Assembly (NCBI GenBank): GCA_017544525.1 | Contig: JAFYEA010000009.1 | Coordinates: forward strand, 30,356 to 94,355 | DNA from: Bacilli bacterium | GTDB lineage: Bacteria; Bacillota_I; Bacilli_A; RF39; UBA660 | Reading direction: 5' to 3' | DNA length: 64,000 bases | Part shown: positions 45,335 through 54,157 of the stretch, piece by piece | Position numbering within the stretch: position 1 is the first letter of the stretch | Layout: each line of letters starts with the position of its first letter | Made by a program: the position numbers and the translations under genes | The notes under the pieces: generated by a model | What the model was told of the DNA's origin: nothing | The model's database searches: none | The model's input: the letters and a program-made list of their open reading frames with translations, nothing else

Positions 45335-46198
45335 ATGTTCTGTTAATGCTAGATTATATTCATTTACAATTTTAGGAACATAATCAATTAAACCCAAATA
45401 ATAAGCATCTAATTCGGTAAAATCAAAATGTATTTCTTTGTCAGCAGTTACTCTATACATAATATCTTTACAATTTACTTCTTTACAATAATTTACATAT
45501 TCTATAGGAATATAACTATTCGCATAATATAAATCATGTGCTCCAAAGCAGTGCATTATCTCGTGTGCATAAGAAGATGGTGCCATTATAAATTTATCAT
45601 CATATTTTATAAATACATTTGTATATTCTTTATCATACTTTTTACTATTCGAATACCCAAGAGTCCAAGAATTTGATTGATTTGAATAATCAGTATTAAA
45701 GAAAAACATATATATTATATTATCTGCTTTATATTTCTTTTTTAATTCTTCAGAATTAATATTATTCTCTATATATTGTTTTTGAACATCATACATTGAT
45801 CCATCACTTCTAACAAGGACTTCATCAAAAGATGTATCGTATCTTAAATCACTGTTGTTAGCCCAATCAAAAATAAATTTAGCATTTTTTTTATATTTTT
45901 TTACTTGTTTTGTTAAATAATCAGTCGCTATTTCTAAATCATCTAACGTATCATAAATTGTTGAGTTTTCTTCATCATTATAAGTCCAAATATTATTCTT
46001 ATCACTAGCAAAAATTGAAACAATTATTGTTGTTTTATCTATTTCTCCAGCAGATCCTAATTTACCATCATATATATAAACCTTTTCTTCATTCTTATTT
46101 TCTTCATAATTAGAATATCTTAAGTATGCAAAATACAATACAAAACATACAATAAATATTGCTAAACAAATAATATATAATTTATAATCTCTTTTCAT
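45332..46198 (-). CDS. Membrane-anchored metzincin-like metalloprotease
   Basis: A 288-residue extracytoplasmic protein with an N-terminal anchor (about 5-24). Near residue 212 it contains HEIMHCFGAHD, which fits HExxHxxGxxD: the first His pair and Glu of a zincin, the conserved Gly, and Asp as third ligand, as in snapalysin-type metzincins. About 25 residues further on, DIMY is in the position of the Met-turn. These features make a metalloprotease of the metzincin clan likely, though the overall sequence is not from a family I can name. It is in a cluster of surface enzymes. Confidence 0.68.
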   Translation of the reverse strand: MKRDYKLYIICLAIFIVCFVLYFAYLRYSNYEENKNEEKVYIYDGKLGSAGEIDKTTIIVSIFASDKNNIWTYNDEENSTIYDTLDDLEIATDYLTKQVKKYKKNAKFIFDWANNSDLRYDTSFDEVLVRSDGSMYDVQKQYIENNINSEELKKKYKADNIIYMFFFNTDYSNQSNSWTLGYSNSKKYDKEYTNVFIKYDDKFIMAPSSYAHEIMHCFGAHDLYYANSYIPIEYVNYCKEVNCKDIMYRVTADKEIHFDFTELDAYYLGLIDYVPKIVNEYNLALTEH

Positions 46199-46220
46199 TC
46201 CAACCTCTTATTATCTATAA

Positions 46221-46991
46221 TTATATCAAATTTGATTTTTCTTTCATATATAAATTAACTTTTTTTATATAATTAACTGCTTTAGTAACACTAGATTTAT
46301 ACATAAAATCGGCATTACTATTGCATTCTTTCCCATCAATTCTATAACATATTTTTCTTTTGCTATTCAATAAATCAACTTGTTTATTATTATTTAAAAA
46401 TGTATTAATACCTGATATTTTCTTTAAAAAATTAAAACTAAATAATTTATATAAATATTTTATTTTTTTATATAACCAAATATTAAATATATAATAAAAA
46501 GCAACATTCTTTGTGTTATAAGTTTCTAAATAAACATAGTTTATCATTTTAGATATTTTTCTATTCATCTTACCTTTAAATATCTTTTTATTATCATATT
46601 TATTTAATTTAACTTTATATTTTTTAGAAGAAAAATAATTATCATAATATAGTTCAATCATTGTATGATTCTTTTTATCTTTAATACAAGAACTATCAAT
46701 CTTTCTAATTAAAGGATGCATTTCACTATCCATAACATAGTGGCATATATGGCCATATAAAACACCTAGACATTCACCATCAGATGTCAAATTATTATTA
46801 ATCATATAATCACACATATTATAAATAAACTCATTTAATAATTTATGATGAGAATCATATCTACATTTTGCATATTTACATAAATCTCCACCAAGAGAAA
46901 ATGTTAACATATAATCTAGATTAACATTTTTATTATTAAGTTTATTATATACATCTTTTGCCATAATTGTATGACTAACATATGCTGGCAT
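46221..46991 (-). CDS. Zinc-dependent phospholipase C-like protein
   Basis: Matches the zinc-dependent phospholipase C-like family (PF00882). The start MPAYVSHTIMAKDVYNKL has the first His, LGGDLCKYAKCRYDSHH gives an Asp and His pair, and GHICHYVMDSEMHPLIRK near 85-102 carries the conserved His, Asp and His ligands. The C-terminal half is basic and variable. No signal peptide, so it may act inside the cell or on the inner membrane face. The ATG at 46991 is 8 bases after GGAGG. It follows the metzincin-like gene's upstream neighbour in the surface cluster. Confidence 0.8.
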   Translation of the reverse strand: MPAYVSHTIMAKDVYNKLNNKNVNLDYMLTFSLGGDLCKYAKCRYDSHHKLLNEFIYNMCDYMINNNLTSDGECLGVLYGHICHYVMDSEMHPLIRKIDSSCIKDKKNHTMIELYYDNYFSSKKYKVKLNKYDNKKIFKGKMNRKISKMINYVYLETYNTKNVAFYYIFNIWLYKKIKYLYKLFSFNFLKKISGINTFLNNNKQVDLLNSKRKICYRIDGKECNSNADFMYKSSVTKAVNYIKKVNLYMKEKSNLI

Positions 46992-47028
46992 ATCATATAC
47001 CTCCACTATTATAGATTATATCAAAATA

Positions 47029-47052
47029 AAAAGGACTATTAAAGTCCTTTAA
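47029..47052 (-). terminator. Terminator after the 47039-48502 surface protein gene
   Basis: Minus-strand AAAGGACTTTAATAGTCCTT hairpin followed by TTTATTTTG. Confidence 0.65.
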
Positions 47053-48502
47053 TAATTGATTTTCTATCTATTAGATAATATCCTATTAATCCAATAACAC
47101 ATACTACAAATAATACTATTATTTTGTTTGCTTCTCCTGTCTTTGGATTTTCTATACTTTCTAATGTTACTCTTGTTTCGTTTGATACTACTTCATCACT
47201 AGCATCATTCATTACTGTTGCTGTACTTATATATGCTTTATCTAAATCAACATCTTCTGTTACGCTTACTTTATATGTTAATTCTTTTGTACTTTCTACA
47301 TCTATTACATCAATATTCCATCTTACAGCACTTGCACTTTCTAAATATACTCCATTATCACTAGCACTACCTTCAACATATTTAAATCCTTCTGGAATAA
47401 TTGATGTAATAACATTATTTGTAGAATTTTCTGTACCTTCATTTTTAACAACAACTTTATAATTTATTTTACTTCCCTTTATCGCTTTAGTACTTCCACC
47501 ATTATTAACATAACTACTTATTGTAAGTACTGCTCCATTTTCATGGTCTATTATTACTGGATATCCCATACAAACTGGTCCTTCAGCACCTTCGACTTCT
47601 CCCTCTAATTTAGTAACATTATATTTTTTTATGCTATTAATAGGAGTTGGAGCAAATAAAACAAAGTTACTCTTATAATAATCACCACAATCATCTTTAA
47701 AATATAGTTCATCATCATTAGTTGATATTTCTTTTTTTCTAACAAGATCCAACATATTTGAATAATCTAATTCATAATCATATTTATAAAGGCTTGTTAC
47801 CATATATGTAACTGTAGGATTATTAATATAATTATAGCTTTCATCATATTCATATACTACTCTGTAAAGATACTCAACAATTGCTTTTGATTTTTTTAAT
47901 CCTTGAGGTGCTTTAGTTTCTTCAAGTATCATTAACACTGGTACGTCAACAGTTATTTTTTCACAAATTATTTGTTGTGTAGAATCAGTTTCGCCTTCCA
48001 TAAATTTTGCTCTATAATTTTTGGTTGATGACATATTATTCATACAATTTCTATCTACAATAAATCCAATTCCTCTAGTTGCTTGATATCTTTCATAATC
48101 AGTAGCATAAGTATGTCCATACAGTAAATCCTCATAGTAATCCATGTTACTTAGATTTTTTAAACCCTCAACTATTTGTCTTTCTTCAGGTCCTAGTATA
48201 TTTAATAATTTATTATAGTTTTCTGTTCCATAATTTTCAAAGTAATATTGTCCATCATCTAAGATATCTCCTAATGCTAGTTTTTTAACTGACATAGGAG
48301 TTGGGGTTTTCTCTGAGTTAGCATCTAAATGTTCTGCTTCCTTTGTTTTAACGACCTCATATTCTATGCTTCCATCTAAACTATGGACTTTAAATTCAGC
48401 ATCATTTATATAGTTTCCTTGTTCATCTACTTTTATAAAAATTGCTGCTTTTAATTTTAATGGAATTAATAATACTAATAATAAAAATAATAGTTTTTTC
48501 AT
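47039..48502 (-). CDS. Surface protein with CnaB/SpaA-like and DUF11 domains and NPKTG sorting signal (second copy)
   Basis: Paralogue of the protein at 24565-25941, with the same domain order. A signal peptide (about 1-19) precedes a CnaB-like region: FIKVDEQGNYINDAEFKVHS supplies the Lys, VLMILEETKAPQGLKK the Glu of a possible isopeptide bond. A long insertion contains several Cys. DUF11 follows (VITSIIPEGFKYVEGSASDN, VRWNIDVIDVESTKELTYKV). NPKTG is at 452-456, then a hydrophobic stretch and RKSIIKGL. 487 residues. Probably an adhesin or pilin-like protein; polymer formation cannot be judged without a sortase locus. Confidence 0.8.
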   Translation of the reverse strand: MKKLLFLLLVLLIPLKLKAAIFIKVDEQGNYINDAEFKVHSLDGSIEYEVVKTKEAEHLDANSEKTPTPMSVKKLALGDILDDGQYYFENYGTENYNKLLNILGPEERQIVEGLKNLSNMDYYEDLLYGHTYATDYERYQATRGIGFIVDRNCMNNMSSTKNYRAKFMEGETDSTQQIICEKITVDVPVLMILEETKAPQGLKKSKAIVEYLYRVVYEYDESYNYINNPTVTYMVTSLYKYDYELDYSNMLDLVRKKEISTNDDELYFKDDCGDYYKSNFVLFAPTPINSIKKYNVTKLEGEVEGAEGPVCMGYPVIIDHENGAVLTISSYVNNGGSTKAIKGSKINYKVVVKNEGTENSTNNVITSIIPEGFKYVEGSASDNGVYLESASAVRWNIDVIDVESTKELTYKVSVTEDVDLDKAYISTATVMNDASDEVVSNETRVTLESIENPKTGEANKIIVLFVVCVIGLIGYYLIDRKSIIKGL

Positions 48503-48552
48503 ATCATCACCTATTCTATTAATATTGTAATATTCTTTTTAATGAATATCAA

Positions 48553-48798
48553 TTACTTTGATTTAAAATGACTAATAATTGCTAATATACTAAATAAAAT
48601 GTGAAAACCTAATATTGAATAAAATATAGGTCCATTTATATATTTATCAAAGAAAGCAAGTATTAATGCTGTAATAATTATTATTAATATAAAATTAATA
48701 ATTAAACCAAGTATTAGTCCTAATAAACTTCCTTTTCTTTTTTTACCATCGTCTTCATCTAATAATATATTTAATAAAATTAAGTCTTCCCATCTCAT
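48553..48798 (-). CDS. Small two-pass membrane protein, unknown
   Basis: An 81-residue protein with two membrane segments (about 26-48 and 54-76) and an acidic-basic N-terminus (MRWEDLILLNILLDEDDGKK). No family recognised. GAGG precedes the ATG, which lies 1 bp after the stop of the transglutaminase-like gene, so it is co-transcribed with it. Confidence 0.62.
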   Translation of the reverse strand: MRWEDLILLNILLDEDDGKKRKGSLLGLILGLIINFILIIIITALILAFFDKYINGPIFYSILGFHILFSILAIISHFKSK

Positions 48799-48799
48799 A

Positions 48800-49714
48800 T
48801 TAATCCTCTAATTCATAATCTTCATATAAATTAGTTGTTTCAACTTTTGGAAACCAATCATATGATTCTTTATAATTATTAAATTCGCTTTGTTTTAAAC
48901 CATCATAATATGCTGAATGTCCTTCTGTAATACAAGCAGCCACTGTTGAATCATAGTAATAGTTTTTACCATCTACTTCAACTATATTCCACATATGAGC
49001 ACCTGTAGTATTGCCTAATACAATATATGATTTAATGCCTAATGCTTGAAATATAACTTGTGATGCCTTTGCAAATCCCGCACATACTGCATTATGATTT
49101 ACAAACACATTATATATTGTTTGATTCTTACTATCATACATAAATATTTTATCATATTTAGTATTTTTTCCTATCCAGTTATAAACATACTTTATTTTTT
49201 CTTTATCAGTCATATTTTTGGTTTCTTTTTGAATATCATGTATTTTTTTGTTAATAAGTACTTCACCTATTTTGTCCATAAATGGCAATTTAAATGAGTT
49301 TTTTATCCAAAAAGTTATTTCACCTTTTTGAGCTTTATATTGAGCCATCCATCCACCAAAAGATAATAGTTCAGGATGATCTATCATAATAGCATGTGTT
49401 ACAGTTGATAAGACATTATATACTTCTTTATAATCGTTATATCCAAAATCTATTGGCTTTATATAAATCACTTTTTTCCTTTTTTTAATATTTTCCATTA
49501 AATATATATATAATTTTTGACTATTTTCATCTAAATAACTCTCATATATTCTCCCATCAGACATATAAATACTATTAATATAATGTTCACTATTTTTATC
49601 TACCCTAGGATTAACATTTATTAGTTTTTGTGCAATTATAAATGCAATGACTAAACCAATAATAATGTATAGAATATATCTTTTATAATACAAACTACTA
49701 ATTAGATTTTTCAT
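48800..49714 (-). CDS. Transglutaminase-like membrane-anchored protein
   Basis: An N-terminal membrane segment (about 10-30) anchors a transglutaminase-like domain. The catalytic triad is visible: Cys in NHNAVCAGFAKAS near 211, His in TGAHMWNIVEVDGK near 237, and Asp in YYYDSTVAACI near 252. The domain is preceded by ITFWIKNSFKLPF and KIKYVYNWIGKNTKYD, also typical. In bacteria such enzymes are often cysteine proteases acting on the cell surface. 304 residues. Its downstream partner is the small two-pass membrane protein. Confidence 0.85.
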   Translation of the reverse strand: MKNLISSLYYKRYILYIIIGLVIAFIIAQKLINVNPRVDKNSEHYINSIYMSDGRIYESYLDENSQKLYIYLMENIKKRKKVIYIKPIDFGYNDYKEVYNVLSTVTHAIMIDHPELLSFGGWMAQYKAQKGEITFWIKNSFKLPFMDKIGEVLINKKIHDIQKETKNMTDKEKIKYVYNWIGKNTKYDKIFMYDSKNQTIYNVFVNHNAVCAGFAKASQVIFQALGIKSYIVLGNTTGAHMWNIVEVDGKNYYYDSTVAACITEGHSAYYDGLKQSEFNNYKESYDWFPKVETTNLYEDYELED

Positions 49715-49724
49715 TTACAACTCC

Positions 49725-50318
49725 TTAAAACTTTTTTACTAATATTTTTCCCAATTTCTTACCTTCTACATCAAAACTATAATCTTCACTTAATTCCTCT
49801 AAATAATGAAAGCTAGTTTTATTATAAAAATGTCTGAAATCTCTTATTGATTTCATATCATAAATAGGATATATTACAGTACCAAATACTTCTTCATTAT
49901 TCTCTTTAGAAATAATATTTTTAAATCCATTTGATTGTGCTATATACACAAAAGGATCTTTATATTCAGTTAAAGCATTTCTTAAATAAATATTAACACT
50001 TTTAAAATATTCATCTTTATAATATCCAAGTATTTCAAATTGCTCTCTAGCTTTTTTATATTCTAAAACTTTATCAAGTCTTTCTAATTCTAAAAGTTTA
50101 CTTGCTATTAACTCAAGTTCTTTTTTATTCTTTTTTCTATCTTCTTCTAAATCATAGTACTTATCAATGTTAAATGCATATAAACCAACTTCTCTATCAA
50201 AAGTTAATTTTGCCATGTACCTATCCAATTCAAACATAGTTTTTTTATTTCTTATTAATTCTGCCTTCTTTTCATGCACCTTACATTCTCTAACAATATC
50301 TCTTATATAACTATCCAT
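49725..50318 (-). CDS. Uncharacterised soluble protein
   Basis: A 197-residue protein, highly charged and mostly helical (ECKVHEKKAELIRNKKTMFE, YDLEEDRKKNKKELELIASK), ending in a short beta part (YSFDVEGKKLGKILVKKF). It has no signal or membrane segment and no motif that I recognise. It lies 10 bp upstream of the transglutaminase-like gene and may share its transcript. Confidence 0.6.
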   Translation of the reverse strand: MDSYIRDIVRECKVHEKKAELIRNKKTMFELDRYMAKLTFDREVGLYAFNIDKYYDLEEDRKKNKKELELIASKLLELERLDKVLEYKKAREQFEILGYYKDEYFKSVNIYLRNALTEYKDPFVYIAQSNGFKNIISKENNEEVFGTVIYPIYDMKSIRDFRHFYNKTSFHYLEELSEDYSFDVEGKKLGKILVKKF

Positions 50319-50345
50319 ACTATCACCTAATATAATTATACCATT

Positions 50346-50374
50346 AAAAAGATAGGTATTACTACCTATCTTTT
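50346..50374 (-). terminator. Terminator after the ADP-ribosylglycohydrolase gene
   Basis: Minus-strand AAAAGATAGGTAGTAATACC and CTATCTTTT form a 10-bp stem followed by TTAATGG. Confidence 0.65.
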
Positions 50375-50391
50375 AATATAACTAGATAATA

Positions 50392-51339
50392 TTATAATTT
50401 TTTTCCAAAATCTTTTATTTGATTTTCAAATTGTTGACTTAAATCAATTATATATTCTTTTTTAATTAGAGTATCAATCCATTCTTTAGGGAAAGATTCC
50501 ATTCCATAAACAATTCCTGCCATAGATCCAGCAATAGCGCCTATTGTATCAGTATCATTCCCTAAATTAATTGCTTCTAATATTATATCTTCATAATTAT
50601 CATGAATTAACAAACACCACAAAGAGGCTTCTAATGTATCTACTACATAACCACTTGAAGAGATATCGTCTAATGACAGTTTTTTAATATTACCTTTTAA
50701 TATTCTGTTATATTTTTCTAAAGACTCATTACTATATGAACTATAATCTATTTTTTGTATTAATTCATATGCTTCCATTTTAGAATAACCATCTAATAAA
50801 TACATAATATATCTTACATAAATATAACATCCAAGCCTACTTATTTCGTGGGCATGTGTAAGAGATGATATATCATTTGTTAACTTTATTGCTTCTTTAT
50901 CATCAACATTATTATAATAACAATATAATGCTACTGGAAGAATTCTCATTAATGATCCATTACCATTGTTTTCTACACCTTTTAATCCACAATCTAATGG
51001 TTCAAAGCCTTTAGAATAATTAATAATTGCTTGAATACAAGTCCTTCCAGCATCAAATACTTTATCAGTAGCAGTAAACTTAGCATCATGTAACCAATAA
51101 TAAAAATTAGTCATAATATCATCATAATCAAATTTACCTTTATTAACATATGAATCCATTAATGCAAGTTCCATAGATGTATCATCACTAAAGCAACCTG
51201 CTGGTACATTATGTTCACCATAACCTATCATTTTTGTAACAGGATGTTTTTGTAATTTCTCCCTAATACTGAATTCTGTAGGGACACCCATAGCGTCTCC
51301 TATTGCGTGTCCTAAAACTGAATCAACTACTTTAGACAT
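50392..51339 (-). CDS. ADP-ribosylglycohydrolase
   Basis: A DraG-type ADP-ribosyl hydrolase that removes ADP-ribose from a target. LGHAIGDAMGVPTEFSIRE at the N-terminus, GCFSDDTSMELALMDS near 48-63 and GNDTDTIGAIAGSMAGIVYG near 260-279 provide the Asp residues that bind the two magnesium ions. The frame extends to a GTG at 51348, but ATG 51339 with AGGTGA upstream is preferred. It follows purN by 15 bp. Its substrate is not indicated; macro-domain or DraT partners are not seen. Confidence 0.91.
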   Translation of the reverse strand: MSKVVDSVLGHAIGDAMGVPTEFSIREKLQKHPVTKMIGYGEHNVPAGCFSDDTSMELALMDSYVNKGKFDYDDIMTNFYYWLHDAKFTATDKVFDAGRTCIQAIINYSKGFEPLDCGLKGVENNGNGSLMRILPVALYCYYNNVDDKEAIKLTNDISSLTHAHEISRLGCYIYVRYIMYLLDGYSKMEAYELIQKIDYSSYSNESLEKYNRILKGNIKKLSLDDISSSGYVVDTLEASLWCLLIHDNYEDIILEAINLGNDTDTIGAIAGSMAGIVYGMESFPKEWIDTLIKKEYIIDLSQQFENQIKDFGKKL

Positions 51340-51354
51340 ATAAATCACCTACTA

Positions 51355-51936
51355 TTATATTTCTATCTTTCCATTTGAAAAATCTTTTAATACCCTTATT
51401 AATTGTATTTTTTCTGCTTTTTGTACACGAGCAGATACATCCTCTGGGGTATCTTTCTTATATACTTTAACTTTTGTTTGAGATATTATTTTGCCCTTAT
51501 CATATTCTCCATTTACAAAATGTAATGTTGCCCCTGTTTCCTTTTCTTTGTTTTCGACAACAGCTCTATGTACATTCATTCCATACATTCCTTTACCACC
51601 ATATTTTGGTAATAATGCTGGATGAGTATTGATTATAGTAAAATCTCTTATTACTTTTAATGGTATTAATTTTAAATAACCAGCTAACACTATTAGTTCA
51701 ACATTTGATGATTTTAATATATCATATAATTCATTCTCATCCTTATAATCATTTAATAAACAATTTTTAATTCCCGCTTCATTTGCTCTTGTTAAAGCAT
51801 AAGCATCTTTTGTATTAGAAATCACTATTTTTATTTCAACATCTAATTCTTTGCTTTTAATTGCATCAATAATTGCTTGAAGTGTTGTCCCATTACCAGA
51901 AACCATTACAGCTATATTTTTTATTCTTTTTTTCAT
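51355..51936 (-). CDS. purN: Phosphoribosylglycinamide formyltransferase
   Basis: Third step of purine synthesis, transferring formyl from 10-formyl-THF to GAR. NIAVMVSGNGTTLQAIIDA at the N-terminus, INTHPALLPKYGGKGMYG near 104-121 with the catalytic Asn and His, and the Asp in VNGEYDKGKIIS near 140-150. 193 residues, normal. AGGGAG precedes the ATG and a TATAAT lies about 30 bp further up, so it has its own promoter apart from the other pur genes. It is followed by the ADP-ribosylglycohydrolase gene. Confidence 0.94.
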   Translation of the reverse strand: MKKRIKNIAVMVSGNGTTLQAIIDAIKSKELDVEIKIVISNTKDAYALTRANEAGIKNCLLNDYKDENELYDILKSSNVELIVLAGYLKLIPLKVIRDFTIINTHPALLPKYGGKGMYGMNVHRAVVENKEKETGATLHFVNGEYDKGKIISQTKVKVYKKDTPEDVSARVQKAEKIQLIRVLKDFSNGKIEI

Positions 51937-51973
51937 TATTACTCCCTTTTATTCATAATAATATTATATCATT

Positions 51974-52002
51974 AAAAAACTCGAAAGTAGTATCGAGTTT
52001 TT
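51974..52002 (-). terminator. Terminator after the thioredoxin-like lipoprotein gene
   Basis: Minus-strand AAAACTCGATAC/TTTCGAGTTTTTTA hairpin before purN. Confidence 0.65.
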
Positions 52003-52003
52003 A

Positions 52004-52702
52004 TTAGCAGCCACTAGTTGGACAAGAATTAACTAATTCAAATAATGATTTGAATTGTTCTTCTTCATCCTTTAATATTTCTTCGGTTAGTTCTCCTCTT
52101 GGATCAGTTTGTTTATCCGAAATACCTTCTACCATTTTAACTACTTCACCATTTCTAACATAGAAATAATTAGGAGCGTAAATTCTCTTTTCTTCAGTTG
52201 ATATCTTATGTCCTTCTGTATCAGTTACAGTATATTCTGATAATACAGAATCAAATTTCTCTAATAATATCTTATATGCTTCTGTTCCTTCTATAGTTTT
52301 AGTAAGAATAGGTGTTAATTCATATTTATCTCTTAGTATTTCATTACCTTCATCATCCCAAATCTCAATATAATATATTTTTTCAACATTATATTTTTTA
52401 GCAACTTCAATTGATTTTTCAAGTACACTTCTACACCATGGGCATAACGAATCTCCAACATATAAGAAGAATGTTTCTTTATTATTAATCTTTTTTACAA
52501 TTTCTTCTGGTGTAGTTTTAACATAAGGATTATCTTTTCTAATAATTATTGTTCTATGTTCCTTTCCTTTCTTATTAACTACTCCGTTCAATGATTCATA
52601 TTCCTCTTTAAATTCTAATGCAGCTTTGTTATCTTTACCACATCCAGTAACTAAAAATACACTTATAATAAGCGTTAATAATATAAATAATTTTCTTTTC
52701 AT
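52004..52702 (-). CDS. Thioredoxin-like lipoprotein with CPWC motif
   Basis: A 232-residue predicted lipoprotein: signal peptide with lipobox VTGC at about residue 20, so it is attached outside the membrane. The thioredoxin-like domain contains FLYVGDSLCPWCRSVLEKS near residue 78-97, CPWC being an active-site CxxC, followed by a typical beta strand and APNYFYVRNGEVVKMVEGIS with the cis-Pro-like position. It may be an extracytoplasmic thiol-disulfide reductase or oxidase. It ends in CPTSGC, two more Cys. A promoter-like pair (TTGTAT, TAAAAT) lies between it and purF. Confidence 0.82.
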   Translation of the reverse strand: MKRKLFILLTLIISVFLVTGCGKDNKAALEFKEEYESLNGVVNKKGKEHRTIIIRKDNPYVKTTPEEIVKKINNKETFFLYVGDSLCPWCRSVLEKSIEVAKKYNVEKIYYIEIWDDEGNEILRDKYELTPILTKTIEGTEAYKILLEKFDSVLSEYTVTDTEGHKISTEEKRIYAPNYFYVRNGEVVKMVEGISDKQTDPRGELTEEILKDEEEQFKSLFELVNSCPTSGC

Positions 52703-52753
52703 ACATCCACCATCCAAAAATTATTTTAACATTTATGTTATATTTATACAATA

Positions 52754-54136
52754 TTATTTTATATTTATAGGATATTTCCCTGTAAAACACCCTTTGCAAA
52801 TACTTAAATTATTTACTAGTTCTGATAATCTATCAATTCTTAAATATTCTAAACTGTCTGCTCCAAGTATTTTACATATTTCTTCTTTATTATGATTAAA
52901 AGCTATTAATTCTTCTCTTCCAGGAACATCTATTCCAAAATAACAAGGCCATAAGAAAGGAGGAGAACTAATACGAATATGTACTTCTTTTGCTCCTGCA
53001 TCTTTTAAAAGAGTAATTATTTCTTTACTTGTAGTTCCTCTTACTATAGAGTCATCTATTAATACTATTCTTTTATTTTTGACTACTTCTTTTAGTACAT
53101 TTAATTTAAGTTTTACAGCTATGTTTCTTTCGTTTTGATTAGGTTTTATAAATGTTCTACCTATATAACTATTTTTTACAAAAGCTTCTGCAAATGGAAT
53201 GTTTGCAATTCTAGCATATCCTTTAGCAGCTGTATTACCTGAATTTGGAACTCCTATAACTAAATCTGCATCTACAGGAAAATCTTTTGCTAAAAACTCT
53301 CCAGATTTAATACGTGCATTGTATACACTTACACCATCAATATAACTATCTTCTCTAGCAAAGTAAATGTATTCAAATATACATCTTCCTCTTCTATTAT
53401 TTGAAATGCAATTGCTTTTAATAGATGAAATTCCATTACTAGTAATAGTAACAATTTCTCCTGGTTCAACATCTCTAATATATTTTGCATCTATAGAATC
53501 TAATGCACAAGTTTCACTTGATAAAAAATATGTATTTCCTTTCTTACCTATACATAAAGGTTTAAAACCATGAGGATCTCTAACACCAATTAGTTTTTTA
53601 GGAGAAACTAAAACTAGTGAATATGCTCCTTTTATTATTTTCATTGTTTTTAAAATAGCTTCTTCTATGCTGTTTGTTCTAACTCTTTCTTTAGCAATAT
53701 AATATGCTATTACTTCAGAATCTATAGTGGTATGAAAAATAGCTCCATTTCTTTGTAACCTTTCTTTTAATTCATTTGTGTTAGTTAAATTTCCGTTATG
53801 GGCTAATGCTAGTGTACCTTTTATATATTTCAAGGCAAGTGGTTGAGCATTTTCTTTATTACTTTCACCAATTGTAGAGTATCTAACATGACCAACACCT
53901 AAGTTTCCATTTAATTCAGTTATTTTTTCTTTATTAAAAACTTGACTTACAAGTCCCATATCTTTATAACATAAAATGTTTTTTTCATCTTTATTTGTGT
54001 CGCTTACAGCAATTCCACAACTTTCTTGTCCTCGATGTTGTAACGCTAATAACCCATAATATATAATGTTACTTACATTTTTTCCATCAAGATTATATGC
54101 TCCAAATACCCCACATGATTCTTTTATTTTGTTCAT
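52754..54136 (-). CDS. purF: Amidophosphoribosyltransferase
   Basis: First committed step of purine synthesis (PRPP + Gln to phosphoribosylamine). The glutaminase nucleophile is Cys8 (MNKIKESCGVFGAYN), so a 7-residue propeptide is cleaved. The PRPP site is VLIDDSIVRGTTSKEI near 360. Cys residues at CIFEYIYF, LWPCYFGID and SICKGCFTG match the four ligands of the iron-sulfur cluster of the Bacillus-type enzyme. 460 residues. Last gene of the purA-purB-pyrG-YczE-purC-purF run. Confidence 0.96.
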   Translation of the reverse strand: MNKIKESCGVFGAYNLDGKNVSNIIYYGLLALQHRGQESCGIAVSDTNKDEKNILCYKDMGLVSQVFNKEKITELNGNLGVGHVRYSTIGESNKENAQPLALKYIKGTLALAHNGNLTNTNELKERLQRNGAIFHTTIDSEVIAYYIAKERVRTNSIEEAILKTMKIIKGAYSLVLVSPKKLIGVRDPHGFKPLCIGKKGNTYFLSSETCALDSIDAKYIRDVEPGEIVTITSNGISSIKSNCISNNRRGRCIFEYIYFAREDSYIDGVSVYNARIKSGEFLAKDFPVDADLVIGVPNSGNTAAKGYARIANIPFAEAFVKNSYIGRTFIKPNQNERNIAVKLKLNVLKEVVKNKRIVLIDDSIVRGTTSKEIITLLKDAGAKEVHIRISSPPFLWPCYFGIDVPGREELIAFNHNKEEICKILGADSLEYLRIDRLSELVNNLSICKGCFTGKYPINIK

Positions 54137-54157
54137 TTTTCCGTCTCAATTCTATAA

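Noticed and set aside
47124..47462. Open frame of 112 codons on the plus strand within the second NPKTG protein gene
   Set aside because: Composition follows the Ser/Thr-rich repeats on the other strand; no start signal.
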